A stretch of 24,082 nt of DNA from UMGS946 sp048421225 (GTDB lineage: Bacteria > Bacillota > Clostridia > Christensenellales > CAG-138): assembly GCA_048421225.1 (NCBI GenBank), contig DBFNRV010000051.1:1-24082 (forward strand), read 5' to 3'. The translations under genes and the position numbers were made by a program. How positions within the stretch are numbered: position 1 is the stretch's first letter; each line of letters begins with the position of its first letter. Shown here one piece after another: positions 13,697 through 22,238 of this stretch. The notes below the pieces were generated by a model, which worked only from the letters and a program-made list of their open reading frames with translations, did not search any database and had not been told where the DNA came from.

Positions 13697-16600
13697 TCAG
13701 CCGTTGAACTGTTCAAGCCCCGTTATTAGCCTAATAAGGTACAGCGCGTCGGCAACGGACACGTCGCCCGACCTGTCGACATCGGCCAGCAGCGGCTGTA
13801 CCCCGCCAAACGTCTCAAGGTTTATTATGTTGCGCATTATCAGCATCGCGTCCGTGATGGTAAGCGATTCGTCAAGGTCCACGTCTCCCAGCAGGCCGTA
13901 TTGGGCCGTTATCTCCATATCCGAATATACCGCCGAGAAATCGGCGTCCCATCCGAGGAACAGGTACTGGGTTATCTCGTGAGCCTGAGACAGGGCTTCC
14001 GGCGCTATGGCCGCGCCGCCCGCGACGACTGGCTGGCTTTCCGATACCCATTCGCCGTCAACCATGTAGTTGAACGTTACGGTATAGCCGGAAGCTACCG
14101 CTATTGATCCGCCGGCCGCCTCAATCTCTTCCGCCGGAACGCTTATAGTTACTTCATTCACTATAGCCGCGCCGTCTCCCACCGTGAGGTCAAGCGCATA
14201 CTCGCCCTCGGCTTCCTCGGCGACGGCAAACTCCAGGGTCATGCATTCGCCCATATAGTTTGCGTTCGGATTTACAACCGCTATATTTAGGCTGCCCGCT
14301 ACGGTATCGTTTACTACTATGTAAGCGTCCTCCACGGAGTTTTCATAGCCTATGAAGGTTAGCGCGTCCGCGTCATACTCAATCGTAAACGTGCCGGACG
14401 CCAGGTTCTCCATGCTTACGGGTACGAAAGCCCTTTCGCCCGCGTTGGCCTCCACGTTTCCGGCGCTGATGGAATATTCCGGCGCTGGGGTGTAGTCAGA
14501 CATTACGAACATGCCTACCATCTCGCTGCCCGCCTGCTCGCCCATGAAGCCCATGTCACTGACGCGGCCCGATTCCACTTCAACCGCGAACAGCCTGTTT
14601 ACATACAGTCCCATACTCATGTCCGCAACGCCGGCCCAGTATAAGCAGCCGTCCTCAGGATTGTAGGTCATGCTCATCAGCACGTTCATGGGATAGAAGA
14701 AGCGCAGCTGGTCGGATCCCTCCGAGAACAGGTCTACCAGCGGGATATAGGCTATAACCTCAGGCTCCAGGTCAAAGCCGAACTTTACAAACGAATTATC
14801 CCTGCCGTTTACCGTGGCAAACTCGCCGTTGCCCAGGCACGCAAGGCCGGATATCGGGAACAGCGTGTACAGGTCGTCAAAGAACGCCTTTTCGGTAAGG
14901 CTGCCGTCCGTGAGGTCAACCTCTGCGATATAGATTCCATTTTCGCTGAAGTAGAAACCTCCGTTATAGACCTGTGCGTACAGCTTGCCCGTTACAAAGT
15001 CATAGGCAAGATCATATACCTGCATATACTGGTTTGATACGCCCGGGCCGACGATATTCATCTGCCAGGTATCCATATCCACCGTATAGAAGTGGCCAAG
15101 CGCGTCGTATGCGTATACCACGCCGTTTACATACTCGGCGGCGGCAACGTCGAGATCTGTGTAGGTGGCAAGGGCGTTTATTGTTTCGGGGTCTGACGCG
15201 TTGAGGCTATACCAGGTATGGTCGGCCCCAACCTGTCCGCCGGAATTCCATTGTGGGAAATCCGCGATCCTGTAGGCGTAAAGCTCGGCTTCAGGATTAA
15301 GCGGCTCTATGTCGTCGGCGACATACACGTCGTCCAGCGCAAGGACGTCGCAGCCCTCATGATCTGTATAATCCTTCCTGTATTTCCACTCGAAGGTATA
15401 GGCGCCGTCCTCCTGAACGGTGTGGTAATAGCGCGTCCAGTCCTTATTTTCTTCGGTAAGCTGCACTGCCTCGCCGTTTACATAGAACCAGCCGTGGTCA
15501 TACATTTCAGAGCTTATCGTCCAGCTGAACACAAGCGTTTCGCCCGCTTTCATCTCAACTGTCGTTGAAACGGCGCTCTCTGATAATTCGCCCGCGTCAT
15601 AGTCGCCGTGCACATCGTTGTTGGTGGAGCGCATGGCAAGCCTGTCGCCCTGAACATATGGTACGAAGGGATAATCGCCGCCGGTGGTGAATTCGAGCGA
15701 TCCGCCCTCAATGTTGAGCGCTTCGCCGATGTCCGCTTCGGTGCTCTCGGGCGGCAGCTCTTCGCCCACGGCCACCTTTTTATAGAGCTTTATCGGAGTT
15801 AAGTACTCGGCCGCGGAACCCAGAAGCATGAACCCATGCCGCATGTTTTCCATATCCTGCTCATAACTGCCGTAAATGGTATAATCATAGTTTATAACCA
15901 CGCCGGTTCCATCGATGAGCAGGCGGCCGTTATCAAACCAGTTGAAAAACCATTCGGGCTGTTGTGTCATGACGAGCGTGTAATACATAAAGAGTCCATC
16001 GCTTATTATCTCCGCGCCAAGGTATTGGCCGGTGGAAACGTTCATAAGCGAAGCGCCGGCGTTGCCTGAGAATACCCATTCGTCGCCCGCTTCAGCGCCC
16101 GCTACTATGCATTCGCGGCCCTCATATTCGGTGAGGTAAGCGATATCGGCCTGAAGGCCGTCGGTTTCGCCTCCGTCCGCGTAGAAGTGCTCTGAGCCCA
16201 TCATCATGGTCAGGCCGTCATATACGTCGGTAATCAGGTATTCCTCTCCAGGCACTATATAGTCTACCGGCACGTACACGTATTCGCCCATTTCAGGCTC
16301 GTTTACCGTGATCTCGCATGTAGCGGACACGCCGTTGATCGCCGTGCCCGTTATGGTGGCCGTGCCCGGGCCTACGGCGGTAACGCGGCCGCCGTTATAG
16401 CCGAGGTCCTCTACAATGGCTACGCTCTCATCGCTGCTCGTCCAGTCCAGCAGGCCAAAGGCAGTGCCGCCGCCGGGCGTATAATAGTTTGGATTCATAA
16501 AATAGCCGACCGTTATGGACTGTCCGGTGAAGAAGCTTACCTCATCGCGCCAAAACCTTACGCTGGTAGGCGGATTAAAGGGTTCCTCGGTTATGCTGAA

Positions 16601-18229
16601 CGTATAATCCTTATCTCCGGTTATCCAAGAGCTTGTCAGTACGATATAATAGGTGCCGCTTTCGTATATAGGCAGGCGTTCGCCGAACTCAGAAGGGGTA
16701 AAGGCAAGGGGCGAGTTGGTACCCGGCTTGCGCACGACGTTGAAGTTTTCATCAAATATCGTGGCGTACATGGACCCGACGCATGCGAAGCTTAAATACT
16801 GGCCGCGCTCCACGTCTACACGGTAGGCGTCTACAGGGCGCGGGATATAGTCTTCTCTTCCGTTCATATACCACTGGTAGGAGATGAGCTGGCCGTCGTT
16901 CCAGCCTATACGCTCGTTTACCTGGCTGTTTACCTCCATATCCGTGAATTCCAGCGTTTCAATGCCAGGCAGGCTGTCGCGGGCGGCCACGGTGATCTCG
17001 CACTCCGCCGTATAGCCGCCGTCCTCTGTCGTGGCCGTTATGGTAACAACGCCGGGGGCAATTCCCATTACGCGGCCGGAGGAATCAACCGTGGCTATGC
17101 CTTCGTCGCCGCTTGTCCAGGTTATATTCCTGTTGGTTGCGTTTTCGGGCTGTACCACGGCGTTAGGGGTAGCGTAGTACTCTCCGGAATAGCTTGCAAC
17201 CGGAATAATACCCGATACGGGTTCCATCGTAATCCCCTCCACGCTTACTGGCGCCGGCACGGCGACAAGGCATGACGCCGAAAAACCGCCGTCCTCGGTC
17301 GTAGCCGTTATTTCGGCTGTACCCTCGGCCACAGCGGTTACATAACCGTATGTGTTTACGGTGGCTACGCTTTCATCCGAGCTTGTCCAGGTTATGTTCC
17401 TGTTCGTAGCGTTCGCCGGGTCTATAAGATAGCTCACGCGCTCGGTCTCGCCAATGGGAAGCGTTATTTCCTGAGGAACAACGCTTACTCCCTCCGCCGG
17501 TGTCGCCGGCCCAACCGATACGTTGTCCAGCCACGCGGTGTCCATCTGCTCATTCCTGCTGGAATCCTTGCTGTAAACCCATGTAAATGTATATTCGCCT
17601 ATGCGCGGCACCTCATAGGAGTATCCCCTCCAGCATGTGTCTGGGATATAATCTTCCCACGGGGTCAGCCCCCCCTTGAACTCCTCGACAAGCTCTCCGT
17701 TTACGTAGAAATCCAGAGTATCTCCCCACCACTCCGCGCTTAGCATCCAATCGAAGCTCAGCACATGCGTGGAGCGCAGCTCGTCAAAGTGAAGCGTTAT
17801 CGATGGGGCCGAATAGCCCACGCCCTGGTTTGTGCTCGCGGCGACAAGCCGTCCGTCCAGCTCCTGCGGCGCCCAGGGATAATCGGCGTCATTAGTAAAC
17901 TCAAGCGTTCCGCCCTCGATGTTCAGGGCTTCGCCAAGCGCCGGGTCAAACTCCTTAGGCTCTGTATAGCCTGGCAGGAGCTTTTCGTCGAGCTCATGCC
18001 TGCTTGCAATAGAGGACTTGTTCCCGTCAAGCTCGTTCTTTTGCGCATCGTAATCCAATACCGTGCCGGCGGGGTTTCCCGCGCTGTCGAATCCGTTTGC
18101 AGCCGGCTCCGCCGCCGCAGCCGGATCCGCCGGCGCGCCGTCCCCCACGGAAAGCGCCGACAGCGGCAAAAGCATTGCCGCCATAATCAGCGACAGCATC
18201 AGAGCGCTGATACGTCTGGCCTGTTTCAT
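13697..18229 (-). CDS. Large secreted Ig-like, cohesin-like and dockerin protein
   Basis: 1510 residues, extracellular. Order: signal peptide (1-28); beta-sandwich-like module (99-240) ending AWLDNVSV; BIG2-type Ig-like domains at about 246-324 and 328-414, each with NATNRNITWTS; a PPC-like segment near 420-560; a third Ig-like domain; a second copy of the first module (starts GEALNIEGG, ends ALDDVYV); a propeller-like stretch (LYAQVYNG, LYWAGVAD); a cohesin-like domain (about 1253-1381); an InlB/PKD-like segment (1382-1445); and a type I dockerin (1446-1510) with two GDVDLDES/ADVDRSGD calcium loops. No catalytic domain is recognised. The ATG at 18229 has GGAGG and begins a normal signal peptide; an upstream in-frame ATG does not. 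Likely a cell-surface or complex-assembly protein binding a cohesin partner encoded elsewhere. Confidence 0.88.
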   Translation of the reverse strand: MKQARRISALMLSLIMAAMLLPLSALSVGDGAPADPAAAAEPAANGFDSAGNPAGTVLDYDAQKNELDGNKSSIASRHELDEKLLPGYTEPKEFDPALGEALNIEGGTLEFTNDADYPWAPQELDGRLVAASTNQGVGYSAPSITLHFDELRSTHVLSFDWMLSAEWWGDTLDFYVNGELVEEFKGGLTPWEDYIPDTCWRGYSYEVPRIGEYTFTWVYSKDSSRNEQMDTAWLDNVSVGPATPAEGVSVVPQEITLPIGETERVSYLIDPANATNRNITWTSSDESVATVNTYGYVTAVAEGTAEITATTEDGGFSASCLVAVPAPVSVEGITMEPVSGIIPVASYSGEYYATPNAVVQPENATNRNITWTSGDEGIATVDSSGRVMGIAPGVVTITATTEDGGYTAECEITVAARDSLPGIETLEFTDMEVNSQVNERIGWNDGQLISYQWYMNGREDYIPRPVDAYRVDVERGQYLSFACVGSMYATIFDENFNVVRKPGTNSPLAFTPSEFGERLPIYESGTYYIVLTSSWITGDKDYTFSITEEPFNPPTSVRFWRDEVSFFTGQSITVGYFMNPNYYTPGGGTAFGLLDWTSSDESVAIVEDLGYNGGRVTAVGPGTATITGTAINGVSATCEITVNEPEMGEYVYVPVDYIVPGEEYLITDVYDGLTMMMGSEHFYADGGETDGLQADIAYLTEYEGRECIVAGAEAGDEWVFSGNAGASLMNVSTGQYLGAEIISDGLFMYYTLVMTQQPEWFFNWFDNGRLLIDGTGVVINYDYTIYGSYEQDMENMRHGFMLLGSAAEYLTPIKLYKKVAVGEELPPESTEADIGEALNIEGGSLEFTTGGDYPFVPYVQGDRLAMRSTNNDVHGDYDAGELSESAVSTTVEMKAGETLVFSWTISSEMYDHGWFYVNGEAVQLTEENKDWTRYYHTVQEDGAYTFEWKYRKDYTDHEGCDVLALDDVYVADDIEPLNPEAELYAYRIADFPQWNSGGQVGADHTWYSLNASDPETINALATYTDLDVAAAEYVNGVVYAYDALGHFYTVDMDTWQMNIVGPGVSNQYMQVYDLAYDFVTGKLYAQVYNGGFYFSENGIYIAEVDLTDGSLTEKAFFDDLYTLFPISGLACLGNGEFATVNGRDNSFVKFGFDLEPEVIAYIPLVDLFSEGSDQLRFFYPMNVLMSMTYNPEDGCLYWAGVADMSMGLYVNRLFAVEVESGRVSDMGFMGEQAGSEMVGMFVMSDYTPAPEYSISAGNVEANAGERAFVPVSMENLASGTFTIEYDADALTFIGYENSVEDAYIVVNDTVAGSLNIAVVNPNANYMGECMTLEFAVAEEAEGEYALDLTVGDGAAIVNEVTISVPAEEIEAAGGSIAVASGYTVTFNYMVDGEWVSESQPVVAGGAAIAPEALSQAHEITQYLFLGWDADFSAVYSDMEITAQYGLLGDVDLDESLTITDAMLIMRNIINLETFGGVQPLLADVDRSGDVSVADALYLIRLITGLEQFNG

Positions 18230-18299
18230 TCTTTTTTCCTCCTTGACTTTTTTACGTTTGTTGTTTATAGTACATGTATGTCCTATAATAGCCAAACTA

Positions 18300-18329
18300 A
18301 TTATATGACGGCCACTAATATATTGTCAA
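18300..18329 (-). promoter_or_regulatory. Promoter of the dockerin-protein gene
   Basis: On the minus strand, a perfect TTGACA (18329-18324), an 18-nt spacer and a perfect TATAAT (18305-18300) lie about 70 nt before the start codon. This is a strong sigma-A-type promoter, so repression probably sets its activity. Confidence 0.75.
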
Positions 18330-18356
18330 CAAGAAATTTTGTACATATTGACGATA
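18321..18356. promoter_or_regulatory. Inverted repeat across both divergent -35 boxes
   Basis: TATTGTCAA (18321-18329) and TTGACGATA (18348-18356) are reverse complements at 8 of 9 positions, 18 nt apart. Each arm covers a -35 box of the divergent promoters. It is a candidate operator for the ArsR-type regulator encoded alongside; part of the symmetry simply comes from the two -35 sequences. Confidence 0.4.
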
Positions 18357-18376
18357 AATTAAATGTGGACGATACT
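18348..18376 (+). promoter_or_regulatory. Promoter of the ArsR-type regulator gene
   Basis: TTGACG (18348-18353), a 17-nt spacer and GATACT (18371-18376) lie 27 nt before the ATG. It is weaker than the divergent promoter because of its -10 box. Confidence 0.5.
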
Positions 18377-18403
18377 TAATGTAACGACGTGCCGGAGGTA
18401 TAG

Positions 18404-19525
18404 ATGTTGAGCATTGATTTTAAGGTTAATACGCTTATGGAAGCGCTTACATATGTAAACAGGCTCGCCGGCGGCATTACGGCGGCGGCGCGCCTGGAGG
18501 AGCTACAGGCGAAGCACGCTGAGCGGCAGGACGAACTCCAGAAACTGCTAGGCCCCGTCGTAACGCTGGAAGCCCGCCTTGCCGGCCTGATCGATCCCGA
18601 TGATGAGCGGATAAGGTTTTTCTTTGACAGGTTTGACGGCCTCGAGTATAGGTTCCCGCTTGACCACAATCCGGCGAGCATGATGTTTTTATCAACCATG
18701 CACAGCGATTTCACGTCCTTTGAGGATACGGTCGCGGCGCTGAAAGCTGAGGACCGGTCCAAAATCATGCTTAGGATGCTGTACGACTTTGTACCGGCGG
18801 GAGAGTGGCTGAACATGCTGGAGGCGGATTATGAAAGGTTCTTCGACCAGATAGACGCGCTTCCAGTTGACAGCGGCTCAAAGTGGCGGATAATGAGCGT
18901 ATGCAGAAACTTCGATAGCTATCTGGACGAGCTTTACGGCATATTGCGTCCGGTAATAAGGGTTATCGAGGAAAACGCGGAGCTGTACGCCCCCCTTGTC
19001 GAGCTGTGTGAAAGCTGCTATCCGTCGATCGAGGCGCTGAGAGGGTACATATCCAAAAACCTTGGCTATACATTGGATCCCAACGCAACCCTGAAGGCCT
19101 ATCCGTATGTGTTCGGGTTTGATTTCATCGGTCTTGTATTCGAGTCCGAACCCGACATGGATCCGGAGGGCGGGGAGATATGCATCAGGGCGTATGTTGG
19201 CGTACTCAAAAAGCTGATTAAGGAACTTCACGACGGGCCGGAATCGCCCACTAGCATCCCATCCGTGCTTAAGGCCCTGAGCGATCCCAACAGGATCGAT
19301 ATACTGTGCTTCCTTCAGGACCATACGGAGTATGGACGGGAGCTGTCGGCCCGGTTCGGCCTGTCCACAACGACGATCTCACAGCATATTAACAAGCTGG
19401 TTTCGTCCGGTCTCGTCAAGCGCAGGATGGAGGCAAAGCGCACATACTACAGCATGGACCGCGAAAATGTCGAACAGTTTATCGACAGGCTCAAAAAGCT
19501 TCTTCTGGGCAGGGTTCAGGGCTGA
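18404..19525 (+). CDS. ArsR-type regulator with a long N-terminal domain
   Basis: 373 residues with a C-terminal winged helix-turn-helix at about 287-360: VLKALSDPNRIDILCFL, then the recognition helix STTTISQHINKLVSSGLV and the wing KRRMEAKRTYYSM. This is the ArsR/SmtB fold, normally about 100 residues; here about 280 mostly helical, acidic residues precede it and probably sense a ligand or mediate dimerisation. The classical metal motif ELCVCDL in the recognition region is absent, so metal sensing through it is unlikely. The ATG follows GGAGG. It is divergent from the dockerin protein, with an inverted repeat covering both -35 boxes, so it probably controls that gene and itself. A terminator follows at 19621. 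Confidence 0.85.
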   Translation: MLSIDFKVNTLMEALTYVNRLAGGITAAARLEELQAKHAERQDELQKLLGPVVTLEARLAGLIDPDDERIRFFFDRFDGLEYRFPLDHNPASMMFLSTMHSDFTSFEDTVAALKAEDRSKIMLRMLYDFVPAGEWLNMLEADYERFFDQIDALPVDSGSKWRIMSVCRNFDSYLDELYGILRPVIRVIEENAELYAPLVELCESCYPSIEALRGYISKNLGYTLDPNATLKAYPYVFGFDFIGLVFESEPDMDPEGGEICIRAYVGVLKKLIKELHDGPESPTSIPSVLKALSDPNRIDILCFLQDHTEYGRELSARFGLSTTTISQHINKLVSSGLVKRRMEAKRTYYSMDRENVEQFIDRLKKLLLGRVQG

Positions 19526-19620
19526 TCGGCGGCGCGGTTCCCTTTTACGGAACCCTTCCTTGCCACAAGAGCCAAACCCGCAAACGTTTCTTATGCGGCG
19601 CGAAGAGCCATTTCGCCGCT

Positions 19621-19668
19621 ACAGCCGCCGTGGCATGGGTTTAAGTCCCATATACGGCGGCTGTTTTA
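19621..19668 (+). terminator. Intrinsic terminator after the ArsR-type gene
   Basis: An 11-bp perfect stem (19621-19631/19654-19664) encloses a second stem ATGGG/CCCAT, and a short T4 run follows. A weaker GGTTCC/GGAACC hairpin lies nearer the stop, at about 19538-19556. Confidence 0.7.
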
Positions 19669-19704
19669 TCCGGCCCTGCGGCATTCGGGCCTAAAAAAGC
19701 TACT

Positions 19705-19920
19705 TTACACGGCGCTTTCCATGTCGGTTACGCCGTCGAATTCGCCAACGCGGTCGGCGCTGAACTGATGCGATACGACTAAAAGCGTCCTGTCCCTTAT
19801 TCCCAGGAGCAGCGATTCGATAGCCCTCGCCGTATCGTCGTCCAGGTTGGCAAGCGGCTCGTCCAGTATAAGCACCTCTGTATCGCGCAGCAGCGCCCGT
19901 GCAAGGCAGACGCGCTTCAC
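19705..19920 (-). pseudogene. ABC transporter ATP-binding protein, C-terminal remnant
   Basis: 71 residues corresponding to the last third of an ABC ATPase: the helix after the signature motif (KRVCLARALLRD), Walker B (VLILDEP), the D-loop (ANLDDDT) and the H-loop histidine (VVSHQF). Walker A, the Q-loop and most of the LSGGQ signature are missing. Just upstream, in another frame, the minus strand reads INDINGRTFAKKP then stop, which could be the part normally found soon after Walker A. An internal deletion with frame change is therefore likely. No permease gene is nearby. The GTG start has no ribosome site, so it is a decaying gene. Confidence 0.75.
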
Positions 19921-20030
19921 GGTTTTTTGGCGAACGTCCGGCCGTTTATATCGTTTATGCGGCTGCCGGCCCGGCCTCCTTGCGCGGCTGCATGCCCGCT
20001 TTTCTATTGATACCGGTTTATCCGCCGGCT

Positions 20031-20222
20031 TTAGGATTCATCGGGCTTATTTAGCTGCCTGAATCGCTCGCGCCTTGCTTCATAGTATTTATATTCTTCG
20101 TTAAGAATATCAGCAACGCAGTCGACCAGCCTCCGCACGCCCAGCTCCTGCATCCCTTCGCTGTATAGCCGCAGCAAAAGCCGCCTTCCCGTGCGCTCAA
20201 TCACAGGGTTGTCCGACGTCAA
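20031..20222 (-). pseudogene. Downstream fragment of a TAA-split small gene
   Basis: About 63 residues, charged and helical (ILNEEYKYYEARRERFRQL), no family recognised. The frame is continuous with the 46-residue reading frame upstream, separated only by one TAA and eight further codons before the first possible start (TTG, without a ribosome site). The simplest reading is one gene of about 118 codons broken by a nonsense mutation. Independent expression of this part is possible but unsupported. Confidence 0.35.
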
Positions 20223-20246
20223 GAGTATAACGGGCAGCAGACATTC

Positions 20247-20387
20247 TTAACCCTCGAATTGGTCCATATTAATCTCCAGTATTAAATCCCTGTAGGAAAA
20301 CTCTTCTTCATATTTCATGAAGTATTGAAGTCTTTCCAAACCCTCAATGTTCCGCTTCAAACATTCCAACACTTTATTGACCAGCAT
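20247..20387 (-). CDS. Small protein of unknown function (46 aa), perhaps truncated
   Basis: Begins MLVNKVLECLKRNIEGLERL and ends MDQFEG. It is helical, soluble-looking and not recognised. The ATG at 20387 has a good AAGGAG site 7 nt upstream, which favours real translation; the longer frame upstream lacks one. Its TAA stop is in frame with a further 71 open codons. It is divergent from an XRE regulator, across a region with a direct repeat, so it may be regulated by that protein. An antitoxin/toxin-type pair is conceivable, but neither half matches a known toxin by eye. Confidence 0.4.
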   Translation of the reverse strand: MLVNKVLECLKRNIEGLERLQYFMKYEEEFSYRDLILEINMDQFEG

Positions 20388-20417
20388 GGCCTTGCTCCTT
20401 AAAAATTTTATAATGCC

Positions 20418-20443
20418 ACTACATGGTAGCACTACGTCATGGT
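20418..20443. promoter_or_regulatory. Direct repeat between divergent small gene and XRE gene
   Basis: ACTACATGGT (20418-20427) recurs as ACTACGTCATGGT (20431-20443), differing by a short insertion. It lies 31 nt upstream of the small gene's start, where a repressor site would be expected. The XRE protein next door is the obvious candidate binder. Confidence 0.35.
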
Positions 20444-20505
20444 TTATCAGCTATAATTAAAATGCATATTGAACTATATAAAATACTATGCAAAGGGATA
20501 CAGCC

Positions 20506-20757
20506 ATGCAAAAGGTAATTCAAAACGCAAGCTTTGGTCAGAACTTAAAGCGTATTCGTCTACGGCGGAATCTTTCACAAGATAAGCTCATCTGCAAGAC
20601 GCAGCTTCTGGGGAGCGCTATTTCACGCAGCGGGTACTCCAGGATAGAGCTCGGGACGCGCAATATAAAGGTTACGGATTTGGTCGCCCTTCAACAGGTT
20701 TACGGCGTCGATTTCGCTGAGTTTTTCAAGGGCATTGGGCCGCAAGAACAGCGTTGA
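20506..20757 (+). CDS. XRE family transcriptional regulator
   Basis: 83 residues consisting of one lambda-Cro/XRE helix-turn-helix: FGQNLKRIRLRRNLSQDKL, an inserted loop (ICKTQLLGSAISRSG), the recognition helix YSRIELGTRNIKVTDLVAL, then YGVDFAEFF. The second ATG of the frame (20506) is preferred because AAAGGG precedes it; the first at 20488 has no ribosome site. Small XRE proteins of this type often control their own promoter and a neighbour. Here the neighbour is the divergent 46-residue gene. Confidence 0.8.
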   Translation: MQKVIQNASFGQNLKRIRLRRNLSQDKLICKTQLLGSAISRSGYSRIELGTRNIKVTDLVALQQVYGVDFAEFFKGIGPQEQR

Positions 20758-21138
20758 TAGGCATTAATAATATCTATCAAAGGTCATAAGCGTTAAGCCA
20801 TACAACGCCTGTTCTCCACATATGGACGCCGGCTTCTGGCCGCGGTCCTTTCCGTAAGCCATGCCAAGGGGAAATACGCGTTCATTATCCATCTCATACC
20901 ATTAATTTCTTCATGTGCTTCCATTGCCGCGGCCATAGCCTTTCTATACGCCTTTTACTTATACGTGCCCAACCGGCGGCGCCTGCCATCGGCGCATCGT
21001 CCGCTTGCGGCGTTACATGATCTTTACATACCTGGGATATGGTTAACCCGGCCTTCACAGGGATTTGACCGCCGCACGCTTTCATGACCGGCGCTTCAAA
21101 TGTATACTTAAACTGAACTTGAAACGGAGGGCTCCGGC
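20758..21138. other. Non-coding stretch before the surface-protein pair
   Basis: 381 nt. A 63-codon minus-strand frame (20894-21085) lacks a ribosome site and any family resemblance. No strong promoter was found for the gene at 21139; a TATACT at about 21104 has no well-spaced -35 box. Confidence 0.4.
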
Positions 21139-21645
21139 ATGAAAAACAAAAAGCGGATTAAGGCCATAGCAATCGTCTCATGCTGCGCGGCGTTAGCCGC
21201 GGCTGCCGCACTGATACTTCATAGCAACTGGGACAGATGGTTTAACGGCGCCCAGCAGCAGGCGGGCATTGTAATGCGGCTTGACAGGGACGCCGAGGAA
21301 TGGGACTTTAGCGGCCTGTCCGGCGGAAACGAAAGCGCGGGGATTAAAATCCCGGGGTATGAGGTCATACGCTTTCCAAAGGGTACGCGGAATGTGGAAC
21401 TTCCCCTGGTGAATCCCGAGGAAAACAACTGTTACTTCGCCTTTGAGCTGATACTTGATTCCACCGGCGAACAGCTTTACGAATCAGATCTGGTAGAGCC
21501 TGGGAAGGCCGTTTCAAAGATTACCCTATGCAGGGCGCTAGACGAGGGCGAATACGAAGTTACTATCCGCGTCAAACCCTACGACATAGAAAACATGGCG
21601 GCTCTAAACGGCGCGAACGTCCGCGCGAGGCTGTACGTAATCTAA
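21139..21645 (+). CDS. Membrane-anchored surface protein, beta-rich domain
   Basis: 168 residues. A positively charged start (MKNKKRIK) and one hydrophobic helix (about 9-27) form an uncleaved anchor or signal. The extracellular part looks like a small beta-sandwich: IPGYEVIRFPKGTRNVELPL, CYFAFELILDSTGEQLYES, GEYEVTIRVKPYD. This pattern is seen in small Firmicute surface proteins encoded beside secreted adhesin-like proteins, as here. The family is not named with certainty. GGAGGG precedes the ATG, and the next gene starts 62 nt after its stop. Confidence 0.7.
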   Translation: MKNKKRIKAIAIVSCCAALAAAAALILHSNWDRWFNGAQQQAGIVMRLDRDAEEWDFSGLSGGNESAGIKIPGYEVIRFPKGTRNVELPLVNPEENNCYFAFELILDSTGEQLYESDLVEPGKAVSKITLCRALDEGEYEVTIRVKPYDIENMAALNGANVRARLYVI

Positions 21646-21658
21646 AAAAATACTGCTG

Positions 21659-21679
21659 TCATAACGCGAAAGCGTATGA
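21659..21679 (+). other. GAAA-capped hairpin between the surface genes
   Basis: ACGC-GAAA-GCGT with outer TCAT/ATGA pairs and one bulged A lies in the 62-nt gap. There is no following U-tract. It is a likely mRNA stability or processing site setting the ratio of the two products. Confidence 0.35.
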
Positions 21680-21707
21680 TATATAAACTTTTCAGGAGGA
21701 ACTTAAC

Positions 21708-22223
21708 ATGAAAAAGGCTGTATCAATCGTTATGGCGCTCATTATGTGCGCCGGCATGGCCACAGTCGCGCTGGCCGACAACTATCATCAGGACGGCGAC
21801 GCAAGCACGCTCATCTCCTTTGAGTGGAAAAACGACCCCACATACTCGATGACCATACCCGAGTCCATTGTAATGACAAACGAGGGCGCCGACGTTGACT
21901 TCACTGCGTCCGACATCGAATACATGGAGGGTAAAGAACTGGTCGTATCCATATCCTGCACGGACAAATTCCGCGACCAGATGCTTCTTACCTCGACCGA
22001 CAGCAACAATTCCATGCGCTACCAGCTCGTAACGCCGGACGGCAGGGTTCTTGAAACCACTGGCGACAACATCAACGGCGCCGAAATCGTATCCTTCACT
22101 GAAGACGGCGTACAGACCGTTACGTTCAGGCCCGTTCTGGTTCAGACCAGCTCGGCGAAGCCAGGCCACACCTACACCGGCTCGATATTTTATAACTTCA
22201 GCGTAGTCGATATCGCTGAGTAA
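21708..22223 (+). CDS. Secreted beta-rich surface protein
   Basis: 171 residues with a cleavable signal peptide (MKKAVSIVMALIMCAGMATVALA, cut near residue 23). The mature part contains YSMTIPESIVM early and ends HTYTGSIFYNFSVVDI. The pairing of a (S/T)-x-TIP motif with a C-terminal YTG-x-I-x-F strand is common in WxL-like and pilin-like extracellular domains of gut Firmicutes, so an adhesin or pilus-like structural role is plausible. No LPXTG motif or WxL pair is visible. A strong AGGAGG site precedes the ATG. It follows the anchored protein gene and is closed by a clean terminator. Confidence 0.75.
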   Translation: MKKAVSIVMALIMCAGMATVALADNYHQDGDASTLISFEWKNDPTYSMTIPESIVMTNEGADVDFTASDIEYMEGKELVVSISCTDKFRDQMLLTSTDSNNSMRYQLVTPDGRVLETTGDNINGAEIVSFTEDGVQTVTFRPVLVQTSSAKPGHTYTGSIFYNFSVVDIAE

Positions 22224-22238
22224 CCGCGGAAAACCTCT

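Noticed and set aside
19635..19651. ATGGG-TTTAAGT-CCCAT resembling a tRNA T-arm
   Set aside because: Position 56 is T instead of C, no acceptor, D or anticodon arms fit around it, and it is the inner stem of a terminator.
20894..21085. 63-codon minus-strand frame
   Set aside because: No ribosome site, no recognised motif, Trp/Arg-rich composition typical of a shadow frame.
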